Shown here in pieces: positions 16,199 through 25,686 of a stretch of DNA of 64,000 nucleotides (position 1 is the first letter of the stretch; each line of letters opens with the position of its first letter). The translations under genes were made by a program, and so were the position numbers. The notes beneath the pieces were generated by a model. That model saw only the letters and a program-made list of their open reading frames with translations. It searched no databases and was not told where the DNA came from. The stretch covers positions 678,928 through 742,927 of the forward strand of contig NZ_JACVXD010000001.1 in NCBI RefSeq assembly GCF_014596975.1, read 5' to 3'. The DNA is from Aestuariibaculum marinum. GTDB taxonomy: Bacteria > Bacteroidota > Bacteroidia > Flavobacteriales > Flavobacteriaceae.

Positions 16199-18016
16199 TT
16201 ACTCTTTAATAGGAATATTTAAAGTTACACGGGTGCCTTTATCTTTCTCTGAATGAATAAAGAAACGTCCTTCTATATACTTGATTCGCTCTCTCATAAA
16301 GGTCATTCCCATACCGCCATCACCTTCCTTCACCTTTTTCACTTTGGTCGGATCGAAACCTTTTCCATTATCATCGATAACAATACTTAAAATATTTTCA
16401 CTATGAGATAAAGACACTAAAATATGCGTAGAGTCAGCATATTTAATCGCATTATTAATAGCCTCCTGGACAATACGGTAAATATTAATTTCAACCAAAG
16501 AATCTAAACGTTGATTAAAATCTGTTTTATTAAAGAGCACAATATGTTTGCTGGTTAGTTTAGACAATTCATGCGTTAACTTATTTAATGCCGGCACTAT
16601 ACCATGATCTGTTAATTCAGGTGGTGTTAAATTAAATGTTGCCGTCCTTACCCCTTTAATAATATTTGAAGTCAACTCTTTTAAATGCTCAATTTTGGTG
16701 GCTGTTTTCTCGATATCTGAAATATCAATACTTTCTAAATTATATTTTAAACCTGTAAGCATTTGACCAATACCATCATGAACATCTTTAGCAATGCGAT
16801 TCTGTTCCTTTTCCTGGTTTTCAATAATTTTACTTGAAATGATTTTCTGTTGATCTATCTTCTCTTCAAAACTTGCTTTTGTTAAGCGCTCAATTTCTAA
16901 TTGCGCAGCTTTTCGAGTAGTAATATCTGAAGCTATAATCAACAATTCTGAACGGTCATCGGTCGGACTAAAGGGAATGATAGCCATCTCTAACCATATA
17001 TCTTTATGATCTTTAGTTGTTGCTTTAACCTCACCCTGCCAACCTGTTTTCTTACTTTTTGAAATGATACCCTCCAGAGCTAACTGCTCCTTTTCATGAA
17101 TAGAAATCACTTCTGAGAAACTTGTCGTGATATTAAACCCAGAAAACTTAAACAATCTGGAAAATCGTTTTCCAATATGAACAACGCTACCATTTTGAGT
17201 TATTCTAGCGAACAATAAGGTTTCATCCATAGCGTGATTTAAGGCTCGTAATTCACGCATCGATTTTTCTTTGGCTGCACTCAGCTCATCGGCATCAATT
17301 GCCATTTTTTTGGCACGTTGCTCGGCGAATAATAACTCGGCTAAAGTAGCTCTCACCGACTTTGCTGTTGGCCAGAAAATGAATAAAAATTCAGCCAGTA
17401 AAATAATAAGTGTTAATATGGTAAGTAGCATCTCTAAGCTACGCAACCAGCTTACTTTTTCGTTCGCTTCTAAATCATACTGATTTACAATTTCGTCCAT
17501 GACAGACAAAAATTCACCTTCATTTTGTCTTACCTTTTTTATATCTTCTGAAAAGGCAGAATTTGGTAACGGCGGCACATTTTCGATATCTTCTATAATC
17601 GCTTTTGCTGCACCACTTATAATATTAAATGTTGGATTTAATTTCTGAAATTTATTTGCAATAATGTCACTATTCTCTCCAGGAAGCCCCAAACTATCAT
17701 TGCCTTCCTGTAAGGCATAATGCGAGGTTTCCCAAAGTTTTAGTGTTGCTTTAATTTTATCTTTAAGCAAAATACGCTCTTCTAATTCCTGCTCAGTAGA
17801 AAGTGTTACAATATCTTTTGTGAGTTTCTGACTAAGCATACGCTGTCTACCCGCAACATTGATAACCGTCGAGTCACTTTGTTGGGCATTTAAATGCTTA
17901 CGAATAAGAATCTGGCTTATAATTACCGAAAGAGCAATGGTACTTAAAGCTATAATGTATAAACGGCTTAACTTATCAAACGTACGCTGATCTAATGAAT
18001 TACCGTTATTTGTCAT
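16199..18016 (-). CDS. NarX-like nitrate sensor histidine kinase
   Basis: A 605-residue membrane kinase. TM1 is at about 20-38 and TM2 at about 193-213, with a helical periplasmic sensor between them. Just after TM1 lies INVAGRQRMLSQKL (52-65), which matches the P-box region of NarX/PilJ-type nitrate sensors. Then follow a coiled coil, a PAS domain (about 255-365), and a HisKA_3-type dimerisation motif (RIAKDVHDGIGQML, His near 409) with HATPase_c (DDNGKGFD, GGMGMTFMRER). HisKA_3 kinases pair with NarL/FixJ regulators, and one is next downstream. The position between nirBD and nasA supports nitrate/nitrite sensing. Confidence 0.9.
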   Translation of the reverse strand: MTNNGNSLDQRTFDKLSRLYIIALSTIALSVIISQILIRKHLNAQQSDSTVINVAGRQRMLSQKLTKDIVTLSTEQELEERILLKDKIKATLKLWETSHYALQEGNDSLGLPGENSDIIANKFQKLNPTFNIISGAAKAIIEDIENVPPLPNSAFSEDIKKVRQNEGEFLSVMDEIVNQYDLEANEKVSWLRSLEMLLTILTLIILLAEFLFIFWPTAKSVRATLAELLFAEQRAKKMAIDADELSAAKEKSMRELRALNHAMDETLLFARITQNGSVVHIGKRFSRLFKFSGFNITTSFSEVISIHEKEQLALEGIISKSKKTGWQGEVKATTKDHKDIWLEMAIIPFSPTDDRSELLIIASDITTRKAAQLEIERLTKASFEEKIDQQKIISSKIIENQEKEQNRIAKDVHDGIGQMLTGLKYNLESIDISDIEKTATKIEHLKELTSNIIKGVRTATFNLTPPELTDHGIVPALNKLTHELSKLTSKHIVLFNKTDFNQRLDSLVEINIYRIVQEAINNAIKYADSTHILVSLSHSENILSIVIDDNGKGFDPTKVKKVKEGDGGMGMTFMRERIKYIEGRFFIHSEKDKGTRVTLNIPIKE

Positions 18017-18029
18017 GTTTAAATATGGT

Positions 18030-18614
18030 TTAAGAAATCGCTTGTTTTACAAGAGCTAAACTTTTTTCTGAAAACTTAATTTTCAAGGCTTCTTCATGCC
18101 CTTCTTCAGACATTTTAACCCATGTTTTTTGAAGAATATCAATCACCTTTTCGTCTTCGTGCTTAGCAGCAAACTCTTCGAAATAATAATCTAAAAACAC
18201 CAGACAAATAACATCTTCAATTGTCTGACTCTCTTCATTTTTCTTGATTAATTTTTTATTGATTAAAAAGGAAACGCGATCTATAAATTCATCATCATAC
18301 CCTACTTCTTTTAAAATATCCGCTGTTAGTTCAGCATGCATTTTTTTCAGTGTTTCACGCCATTTTAAATACCCTACGCGATCCATTGGATACTCGTCCC
18401 TTGCAATTTTCCAACGACAAATATGTTGTGCTCTGGCCGCTAATTGCAAGGCCCTTGACGCATTCGGTTTAAACTGTAATAGTTTTTGAGACATACGTTG
18501 CGAGTACAACAACTCCTTTGGAAAATCTACCCCGTGGCTGTGATATACGTTAGGGTCTTCTGAATTTTTTTTATCAATTAAAGCTATGGCAGTTTCAAAT
18601 CTTGTTGGTTCCAT
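18030..18614 (-). CDS. DUF4202 family protein
   Basis: A 194-residue soluble protein with the DUF4202 pattern: RFETAIALIDKKNSEDP at the N-terminus, ELLYSQRMSQKL, a His/Arg cluster AARAQHICRWKIARDEYPMDR, and a KLIKKNEESQTIEDVICLVFLDYYF segment. Members of this family are often found beside nitrite reductase genes. The enzymatic role is not known to me. The conserved His and acidic residues would fit a metal-dependent, HD-like enzyme, which is speculation. It starts 17 nt after nirD and ends 13 nt before the kinase gene, so it is cotranscribed with both. Confidence 0.75.
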   Translation of the reverse strand: MEPTRFETAIALIDKKNSEDPNVYHSHGVDFPKELLYSQRMSQKLLQFKPNASRALQLAARAQHICRWKIARDEYPMDRVGYLKWRETLKKMHAELTADILKEVGYDDEFIDRVSFLINKKLIKKNEESQTIEDVICLVFLDYYFEEFAAKHEDEKVIDILQKTWVKMSEEGHEEALKIKFSEKSLALVKQAIS

Positions 18615-18631
18615 TTGGTTTGGTATATATA

Positions 18632-19009
18632 TTAGTCTGAAAAGCCAATATACACATTTCCGTCTTTAATTTTAACAGGATAAGTCGCAATTTTTAAATC
18701 ATCGCCATTTAAATTCGACCCGTCTTCCAGAGAGAAATTCTTTTTGTGCATCGGGCAGGCGACTTTGGCAATACCATCCTTATCTCCTATCATTCCTAAC
18801 GACAGCACCATTTCCATTTTATGCGGACAAAGATTTTGCGCGGCATACCATTTGTTTTTTCTTACAAAATTATAAACCGCTATTTGCTTGGTTTTGTACT
18901 TAATACACGCGCCACTGTTTTCTGGAAAATCGGACACTGTTCCTACTTCAAACCATGTTGTAACATCGGATTCGGTTACTGAATTATATTGACTAAGTAT
19001 GTCTTGCAT
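18632..19009 (-). CDS. nirD: Nitrite reductase small subunit NirD (Rieske-type)
   Basis: A 125-residue Rieske-fold protein. Both [2Fe-2S] ligand pairs are present, LCPHK and ACPMHKK, so unlike E. coli NirD it should carry a cluster. It follows nirB by 26 nt and is the partner subunit of the siroheme enzyme that reduces nitrite to ammonium with NAD(P)H in the cytoplasm. The length is typical. Confidence 0.93.
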   Translation of the reverse strand: MQDILSQYNSVTESDVTTWFEVGTVSDFPENSGACIKYKTKQIAVYNFVRKNKWYAAQNLCPHKMEMVLSLGMIGDKDGIAKVACPMHKKNFSLEDGSNLNGDDLKIATYPVKIKDGNVYIGFSD

Positions 19010-19035
19010 TTTTCTATATTTTTAAAGTTGAATAA

Positions 19036-21546
19036 TTACCAAGCTTGAGGCATTTTCTGCTCACGCATTGGAACAAACACCAAGTTATCGTCTGTATCAT
19101 CAGAATTCACGAAATGTTTGAAACGCTTAGCAATATTTGGATCTTCAATAGCTTGTTTCCATTCGCATTCATATTTATTAATCAGTCCTTTCATTTCTCG
19201 TTCTAAATCATCTGCAATCCCCAACGAATCTTCGATTACTACCTTTTTCAGATATTCAATACCGCCTTCTAATTTTTCTAACCACGGCGCTGTGCGTACT
19301 AAAGGTCCTGCTGTTTTAATGTAGAACATTAAGAAACGATCTAGATATTTAATTGCTGTTTCATCATCCAATTGCTCAGCGAACAAAATAGCATGTTTTG
19401 GAGTTGCCCCACCATTTCCACAGACATAAAGATTCCAACCTCCATCAACAGCAATCAATCCGAAATCTTTACCTCGAGCTTCGGCACATTCTCTGATGCA
19501 ACCAGAAACACCGCCTTTTAATTTATGTGGACTTCGCAGTCCTCTATATCGATTTTCAATCTCAATAGCAAAGGTGACACTTTCATGCATACCGTAGCGA
19601 CACCAGGTCGATCCTACGCAACTTTTAACCGTACGTAGAGATTTGCCATAAGCATGACCACTTTCAAATCCTGCATCAATCAAATCCTTCCAAATGAGTG
19701 GTAACTCATGAATTTGCGCTCCGAACAAATCGATACGTTGACCTCCAGTAATTTTCGTATACAAATCATACTTCTTGGCAACTTCCCCCAGAACAATTAA
19801 TTTATCTGGTGTAATTTCTCCTCCGGCAACCCTTGGTACCACCGAATAGGTTCCGTTACGCTGAATATTTGCTAAGAATCTATCATTAGTATCCTGAATA
19901 GCGAATTGCTTGTTCGGGGTTTCCATAGTAATCGTAGCAAAAATCGATGCTAAAGCCGGTTTACAAACCTCACATCCATCACCGTCACCAAACAGGTTTA
20001 AAGCTTCATCGTAATCTTTCACCTGATTTACTTTCACTAAATCGTATAATTCCTGACGGTTAAAACTAAAGTGCTCACAAATAACCTCCTTAACCTCTTT
20101 TCCTAAAGATTTCAAGGTTTCATTCACTAAATCGACCACCATTGGTTTACATCCACCGCAACCAGTAGTTGCTTTTGTTTCAGTAATCACATCGCCTAAA
20201 TTATTACTGCCGTTTTCTGTAATCGAACAACAAATAGCCCCTTTACTTACACTTTCACAAGAACACACCTGCGCTGTATCTGGTAAATCCATCACACTTC
20301 CAAAAGAGGCTCCACCTTCACTGGCTGGTAAAATCAATTGGGATGGATCTTCAGGAATTTTCATCCCGTTTAGATAAATCTGATGTAGCATGTTATAATC
20401 GGCGGCATCTCCTACAAGAATACCTCCAAGAAGCGATTTACCGTCGAGACTCACATTAATTCGTTTATATAAATGCTGTGTTTTATTTTCAAAAATGATG
20501 GAATGTCCTTTACTAGCGGGCATAAAGGGCTCTCCAAAACTAGCTACATCTACTCCAATCAGTTTCAATTTTGTAGACATATCAATATCAGCAGGCATCA
20601 AACATTCTGTTTCTCCTAAAATCTGCTTTACTGCAATTCCCGCCATATCATAGCCAGGCGCCACTAATCCATAAATCATTTGATTATAAAGAGCCACTTC
20701 TCCAATAGCATAAATATTAGAATCGGAGGTTTGCATTTTATTATCGACAACAATACCGCCACGCACCCCCATTTCTAAATCACAGGTTTTTGCCAGTTCA
20801 TCTCTTGGTCGAATACCTGCCGATATAATTAACATATCAACATCTAAAACATCATCTTCTCCGAATTCCATTCCTGTAATCGCATCGCCTCCCAAAATCT
20901 GATTCGTCGCTTTACTTAGGTGAATATTTAAACCTATCGATTCTAGTTTTAATTTTAAAACCTGACTACTTCTGGTATCTAATTGTCTTGGCATTAATTT
21001 AGGAGCGAACTCTACAATATGAGGCTCCAAGCCCATATCTAAAACCGCCTTACCTGCTTCTAACCCTAATAATCCACCACCTAAAACAGCAGCTTTAGCC
21101 TCCGGGTTTTTAGCTTTCAACTCTGCAGCATAAGCGAGCATACCCTCTAAATCCTCTATGGTTCTATAAACAAAAACCCCTTTTTTCTCAACACCTTTGA
21201 TAGGAGGCACAAAAGGTGAAGACCCTGTCGCTAGCACTAAGTAATCATACTCAAACTCACGCTCTTTAGCCGTAGTTATGGTTTTCTTCGCTCTATGAAT
21301 ATCAGCAACACGTTCACCCGTTATCAATTCAATACCATGTTCTTCATACCATGCTCTTGGTGCCATCTCTAAAGCTTCGGCATCTTGGTTTTCAAAATAC
21401 TCACTTAAGTGCACCCTATCGTACGCCGGTCTTGGTTCTTCACCAAAAACCGTTATTTTATAAGCTTGACTTTCGGCTTCAGCTACAAACTTTTCGCAAA
21501 ACTTGTAACCCACCATTCCGTTACCTACAACAATTATTTTTTTCAT
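19036..21546 (-). CDS. nirB: NAD(P)H-dependent nitrite reductase large subunit NirB
   Basis: An 836-residue enzyme with the full NirB layout. The FAD/NAD(P)H reductase domain (VVGNGMVGYKF at the start, AVLGGGLLGLE near 150) is followed by two BFD-like [2Fe-2S] regions (CSC and CGGC near 430-465; CEVCKP near 527), then the ferredoxin-like and siroheme domains. The latter have CVGSTWC (near 642) and CIRECAEARG (near 682), the siroheme/4Fe-4S ligands. It reduces nitrite to ammonium. nirD, DUF4202 and the nitrate sensor follow on the same strand. The start at 21546 sits 20 nt below a TATGTTTG -7 box. Confidence 0.97.
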   Translation of the reverse strand: MKKIIVVGNGMVGYKFCEKFVAEAESQAYKITVFGEEPRPAYDRVHLSEYFENQDAEALEMAPRAWYEEHGIELITGERVADIHRAKKTITTAKEREFEYDYLVLATGSSPFVPPIKGVEKKGVFVYRTIEDLEGMLAYAAELKAKNPEAKAAVLGGGLLGLEAGKAVLDMGLEPHIVEFAPKLMPRQLDTRSSQVLKLKLESIGLNIHLSKATNQILGGDAITGMEFGEDDVLDVDMLIISAGIRPRDELAKTCDLEMGVRGGIVVDNKMQTSDSNIYAIGEVALYNQMIYGLVAPGYDMAGIAVKQILGETECLMPADIDMSTKLKLIGVDVASFGEPFMPASKGHSIIFENKTQHLYKRINVSLDGKSLLGGILVGDAADYNMLHQIYLNGMKIPEDPSQLILPASEGGASFGSVMDLPDTAQVCSCESVSKGAICCSITENGSNNLGDVITETKATTGCGGCKPMVVDLVNETLKSLGKEVKEVICEHFSFNRQELYDLVKVNQVKDYDEALNLFGDGDGCEVCKPALASIFATITMETPNKQFAIQDTNDRFLANIQRNGTYSVVPRVAGGEITPDKLIVLGEVAKKYDLYTKITGGQRIDLFGAQIHELPLIWKDLIDAGFESGHAYGKSLRTVKSCVGSTWCRYGMHESVTFAIEIENRYRGLRSPHKLKGGVSGCIRECAEARGKDFGLIAVDGGWNLYVCGNGGATPKHAILFAEQLDDETAIKYLDRFLMFYIKTAGPLVRTAPWLEKLEGGIEYLKKVVIEDSLGIADDLEREMKGLINKYECEWKQAIEDPNIAKRFKHFVNSDDTDDNLVFVPMREQKMPQAW

Positions 21547-21549
21547 AAC

Positions 21550-21610
21550 TACGTATTTTACATTACAAACATAAGCAAAAACTACGTAATAATACTTAAT
21601 TTAATTTATG
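21550..21610 (-). promoter_or_regulatory. nirB promoter with TACKTAAT boxes
   Basis: The - strand -7 box TATGTTTG is at 21566-21573. On the + strand TACGTAAT (21583-21590) and TACTTAAT (21593-21600) lie just upstream of it, where a -33 element is otherwise missing, suggesting activator dependence. A further TACGTATTTT (21550-21559) lies near the start point and TACGTATTAATT at 21666-21677. Confidence 0.45.
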
Positions 21611-21715
21611 AAAATCTATTATTGTGTGAATTATTGATAAATTCACAAATTGAAATGCCTTTTTCTACGTATTAATTAAAATAATTTGTATTGTGTTACT
21701 AAAGAATGAAGTTTT

Positions 21716-24010
21716 CTAATTTGCCTGGACAGTTACGATGACGCTCTTCGATGCCGGTGTTTTCGCTGTATGAGCAAAACTATCTAAAGCCACTAGCATA
21801 TTAGCTTCCGGAAAATACGTAGCACAGCAGCCTTCAGGAATATCATAACCCACAACCTTAAACTGTTCTGCTTTACGTATGACTCCTTTAAATTCCGATA
21901 GGATATTAACCACTTGTTGTTCCTGAAGGTTTCTAACTCTCATATCTTCACGGTTCATTAAAATCACTCGTCTTTCGTTAAAAATACCGCGATATCGATC
22001 GTTTAAACCATAAATCGTGGTATTAAATTGATCGTGACTACGAATGGTCATCATTATTAACTGATCCTTTTTTAATTCCCAGGACGGTAATTTATTGATA
22101 GAGAAATTGGCTTTACCTGTTTTGGTATGAAATTGTCTTATACGCGCACCATTGGGCAAATAAAAACCTGATGGTTGTTTTAGCTTACTGTTATAATCAT
22201 CAAAACCATCGACGACGTCCTCAATATCAGAACGTACCAAATTATAATCATCTTGATATTGTAGCCAGTTAATTTTTGACTTTTCCTTAAGGGTCGCATG
22301 CGCCACACCACACACAACAGCAACTTCACTAATCAAGGCATTGGAACATGGCTCTAAAATGCCTTTGGTAGACGACACCACCCCCATAGAATTTTCGACA
22401 CTCTGAATTTGCACACCAGTTTTCTGATAATCCTTCTCGGCTCGCCCTAAACACGGTAATATCAAAGCTTCTTTACCCGTAACCAAATGCGAACGGTTTA
22501 GTTTGGTACTCACGTGAACTGTTAAGTTACAATTTGACAAGGCTTGTGCAGAATATAAAGTATCAGGCACAGCAGAAATAAAATTGCCGCCCAAACCAAA
22601 AAAGACTTTAGCCTTTTTCTCGTACATCGCCTTAATAGCCTCAATCACCGAATAGCCGTGCTTGATTGTTGGTGTAAAACCATACTTTGCTTCAATTTTA
22701 TCTAAAAACTTTTGAGGTGCCGCCTCCCAAATCCCTACGGTTCTATCGCCCTGTACATTGGAATGTCCACGCACCGGACAAGTACCTGCACCTTCTTTAC
22801 CAATACTTCCTTTTAGCAATAATAAATTAACAAGCTCCCGTATATTATCTACCGCATTTTCATGTTGCGTTAAACCCATAGCCCAACACACAATAATCTT
22901 ATCGTGATTTAAAATTAAATCGAAAACAACATCAAAAATAGCTTGTGATACTCCTGATTTCTTCAAACAATCTGAAAAACTATATTGTTTTAAATCGGTA
23001 ATAAAACTGTCGTAACCCTGAGTAAACTGATTAATAAATGCTTTATCGAAAACATTTCCGTTCTGCTCTTCGGCTTCTAGTAACTTTAATAAAATAGCTT
23101 TAAAAAGGGCTACATCTCCATTTATCGTTACGGGAACATGAACATCGGTTAGTTTTGTTCCACCCGTTAAAAGTTTTAAAGGGTTTTGCGGATTTGTAAA
23201 CCGTGCCAAACCAGCTTCAGCTAATGGATTTATAGAAATGATTTTTCCGCCATTTTTCTTGCACTTTTCCAATGCCGACAACATCCTTGGGTGGTTTGTT
23301 CCCGGATTTTGCCCAACAACCATCACTAATTCTGCCTTATATAAATCATCTAAAGTCACCGAACCTTTACCGATACCTAAAGTTTCGGATAAGGCTTTAC
23401 CACTAGCCTCGTGACACATATTAGAACAATCGGGTAAATTAGCTGTTCCAAACTCACGAACAAATAACTGATATAAAAAAGCCGCTTCGTTGGTTGTTCG
23501 TCCAGAAGTATAAAACACGGCTTCATCGGGAGAATCTAAACCGTTTAAATGAGCTCCTACTTTAGCAAACGCTTCTTCCCAGGAAATGGGCTGATAATGT
23601 GTCGCACCTTCCGGTAAATACATCGGTTCTGCCAGGCGACCGGATTTCCCGATTTCAAAATCGCTCCAACTTGCCAGTTCATCAACAGAATATTTTGAAA
23701 AGAAATCAGCACCAATGGTTTTATTCTGTACTTCTTCTGCCATCGCTTTCATACCGTTTTCACAGTATTCCCCCAACATAGAACGTTCATCATCAGGATC
23801 AGGCCAGGCGCACCCCGGACAATCAAATCCTCCCTTCTGATTCATTTTACGTGACACCTTTAAAGCATCAGAGAAATTCATGTACTTTGAAACCTGACCA
23901 ATTACTGAAGTTAAACCTGGTATTCCAGCACTATTTTTTGGTGGCGTTTTTACTTTTAAGTTTGAAAACGTTTCCGGTGTTTTTGCTTTATCTTGAGGAG
24001 AAGAACTCAT
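21716..24010 (-). CDS. FdhF/YdeP-family molybdopterin oxidoreductase
   Basis: A 764-residue bis-MGD enzyme of the FdhF/YdeP family. Typical landmarks are FDCPGCAWPDP (C64, C67) and EYCENGMKA (C83) for the N-terminal iron-sulfur site, CSNMCHEASGKAL near 195, GQNPGTNHPRML, and the C-terminal dinucleotide domain with TIRSHDQFNTTIYG. The substrate is not established for most members, and formate is not assured. ATG 24010 is chosen because it is 1 nt after the stop of the MocA-like gene and begins MSSSPQDK; a longer frame starts at 24046. Membership of the IorAB-XdhC-MocA operon links it to the same cofactor supply. Confidence 0.88.
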   Translation of the reverse strand: MSSSPQDKAKTPETFSNLKVKTPPKNSAGIPGLTSVIGQVSKYMNFSDALKVSRKMNQKGGFDCPGCAWPDPDDERSMLGEYCENGMKAMAEEVQNKTIGADFFSKYSVDELASWSDFEIGKSGRLAEPMYLPEGATHYQPISWEEAFAKVGAHLNGLDSPDEAVFYTSGRTTNEAAFLYQLFVREFGTANLPDCSNMCHEASGKALSETLGIGKGSVTLDDLYKAELVMVVGQNPGTNHPRMLSALEKCKKNGGKIISINPLAEAGLARFTNPQNPLKLLTGGTKLTDVHVPVTINGDVALFKAILLKLLEAEEQNGNVFDKAFINQFTQGYDSFITDLKQYSFSDCLKKSGVSQAIFDVVFDLILNHDKIIVCWAMGLTQHENAVDNIRELVNLLLLKGSIGKEGAGTCPVRGHSNVQGDRTVGIWEAAPQKFLDKIEAKYGFTPTIKHGYSVIEAIKAMYEKKAKVFFGLGGNFISAVPDTLYSAQALSNCNLTVHVSTKLNRSHLVTGKEALILPCLGRAEKDYQKTGVQIQSVENSMGVVSSTKGILEPCSNALISEVAVVCGVAHATLKEKSKINWLQYQDDYNLVRSDIEDVVDGFDDYNSKLKQPSGFYLPNGARIRQFHTKTGKANFSINKLPSWELKKDQLIMMTIRSHDQFNTTIYGLNDRYRGIFNERRVILMNREDMRVRNLQEQQVVNILSEFKGVIRKAEQFKVVGYDIPEGCCATYFPEANMLVALDSFAHTAKTPASKSVIVTVQAN

Positions 24011-24011
24011 A

Positions 24012-24626
24012 TTACTTTTTAAATTTCGCCTGGTAAGCGTGTACATATTCGGTTTGAGTATCCAAATCTATGTTTTTAGTACCACTAAATAAAATTTCAA
24101 CCTTCTGTTTATGATTTTTTAGAATTTGCTTAGCGCCCTTATCTTCATTCAAAGCTTCTAATTCTGTAAAATAAACAGCATCAAATAAAACAGGAACACC
24201 ATTTTCTCCATCTACATACGATGTCGCTATAATTTGTTCTTTTTTAGGTTTAAATGCCCCTATCATTTGCTCTAAATAATCTGAAGTGATAAAAGGTTGA
24301 TCAGCTAACAAAAACAAAACGCCATCAAATTTCAAATTAGAATTCTTTAAATAAGTTACTGCTTTTGAAATGGATTTTCCTAATCCCTTTTCCCAATCGG
24401 GGTTATAAATAATCTCCACAGGACGACTTTCAATCTTACTCTTTAATGTTTTATAATTTGCTCCTAAAACCAAGTAAACATGATTAGCATTTACATCAAG
24501 AGCCGTTTCAATACTGTGCTCTAACAAAGTGGTATCTCCCCATAATAACAATTGTTTTGGCTCCCCCATTCGCTTAGAAGCCCCTGCAGCCAATATTACC
24601 ATAGCTATTTGAGAAGATGGATTCAT
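24012..24626 (-). CDS. MocA-like molybdenum cofactor nucleotidyltransferase
   Basis: A 204-residue NTP-transferase with MVILAAGASKRMGEPKQLLLW at 9-29 and FLLADQPF as metal site. The PKQLL variant and the company of XdhC and a xanthine-dehydrogenase-type enzyme point to the MocA class, which makes the cytosine dinucleotide form (MCD), rather than to MobA, which is present in the first operon. It lies between xdhC and the FdhF-like gene with gaps of 4 nt and 1 nt, so the operon is tightly coupled. Nucleotide preference (CTP or GTP) is inferred. Confidence 0.85.
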   Translation of the reverse strand: MNPSSQIAMVILAAGASKRMGEPKQLLLWGDTTLLEHSIETALDVNANHVYLVLGANYKTLKSKIESRPVEIIYNPDWEKGLGKSISKAVTYLKNSNLKFDGVLFLLADQPFITSDYLEQMIGAFKPKKEQIIATSYVDGENGVPVLFDAVYFTELEALNEDKGAKQILKNHKQKVEILFSGTKNIDLDTQTEYVHAYQAKFKK

Positions 24627-24630
24627 TAAC

Positions 24631-25659
24631 TTATTTGGACTTTGAATGAATCTTTCCTGATTTTTTTCGAAGGGAATACGTTTCTCGATTTCTATTAACT
24701 GCTAAAATTTCTGAAACTATTGAGACAGCTATTTCTTCTGGAGTTTCCGAACCAATATCAATCCCAGCGGGTCCATAAATAACATCTAGAAATTCATCGG
24801 TAACCTCAGGGCAGTATTCAATAAATTGCGATAATAAGTCGTCGCGACGTCTTGTTGATCCTAATAAACCAATATAATTGGGTGTTGTTTCTTTTAAAGC
24901 AACCAGATACCTTAAGTCTATTGCAAAATTATGTGTCATTAACACAACAGCTGTTTGCTGATCTATTTGCATCGCATTAATATTTTCAGGAGCCATGATT
25001 TGCATAAAATGAGCACCAGAGAAATGCTCTGCCGATTTCAACTCATTAGACCTTGCAATAACAGTAACCTCCCAGCCCGTTAACAATGCATATTTAGATA
25101 ATTTAACAGCATCGTGTTCGGCTCCAATAACAAGGAGTTTAAAACAAGGTGACAGATCTTGCTTAAAAACTGCTGACTGCCCTTTTTCCTCTCTAAGAAT
25201 ATCTACACCACCAATTGAAAATAACTCCATATTTAAATCTATTACTGATCCCATTCCTTTAAATTCCCCTTCTTGATTTTCATAATACGAGGAAATCGTA
25301 AAAGACTTCCTTTCGTCAATACTCTTGAAAAAAGCTTCAATAAATGCTTCTTCAGGATCAAAAGGCTCTAATAAAATGTACAACACCCCTTCACACCCCA
25401 AGCGATAACGCCCATCATAACTCATCATTTTCGGCTGTCCTGTTTCAAAAACACTTTGTGATTCGCGATATACTTCCTTTTCTACACAACCGCCACTTAC
25501 AGCGCCCTTCCAGAACCCTTTGTTGTTTAACAACATTCTAACTCCAGGACGTCTATAAGATGAGCCATCTAAAGCCACAACCGTTGCTAATACAACTTGA
25601 AAACCTCCCTTTTTCCAGTCAATAGCAGTTTCAACAAGTGTTTTGAATTCGTGTGTCAT
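24631..25659 (-). CDS. XdhC/CoxI family molybdenum cofactor insertion and maturation protein
   Basis: A 342-residue XdhC-like protein. The N-terminal XdhC/CoxI domain shows GSSYRRPGVRMLLN and GAVSGGCVEKEV. The C-terminal Rossmann domain starts at LVIGAEHDAVKLSKYALLTGWEVTVI and contains YIGLLGSTRRRD and GPAGIDIGSETPEEIAVSIVSEI. XdhC proteins bind the cofactor, help its sulfuration, and hand it to xanthine-dehydrogenase-family enzymes. The enzyme it should serve, IorB, is the next gene upstream. A 27-nt gap separates them. Confidence 0.92.
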   Translation of the reverse strand: MTHEFKTLVETAIDWKKGGFQVVLATVVALDGSSYRRPGVRMLLNNKGFWKGAVSGGCVEKEVYRESQSVFETGQPKMMSYDGRYRLGCEGVLYILLEPFDPEEAFIEAFFKSIDERKSFTISSYYENQEGEFKGMGSVIDLNMELFSIGGVDILREEKGQSAVFKQDLSPCFKLLVIGAEHDAVKLSKYALLTGWEVTVIARSNELKSAEHFSGAHFMQIMAPENINAMQIDQQTAVVLMTHNFAIDLRYLVALKETTPNYIGLLGSTRRRDDLLSQFIEYCPEVTDEFLDVIYGPAGIDIGSETPEEIAVSIVSEILAVNRNRETYSLRKKSGKIHSKSK

Positions 25660-25686
25660 AGTTTGTTTTGTTGTTAATTCTGATTA

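Noticed and set aside
23380..23450. Selenocysteine at the molybdenum ligand of the FdhF-like protein
   Set aside because: The position is encoded by cysteine and no in-frame UGA is present.
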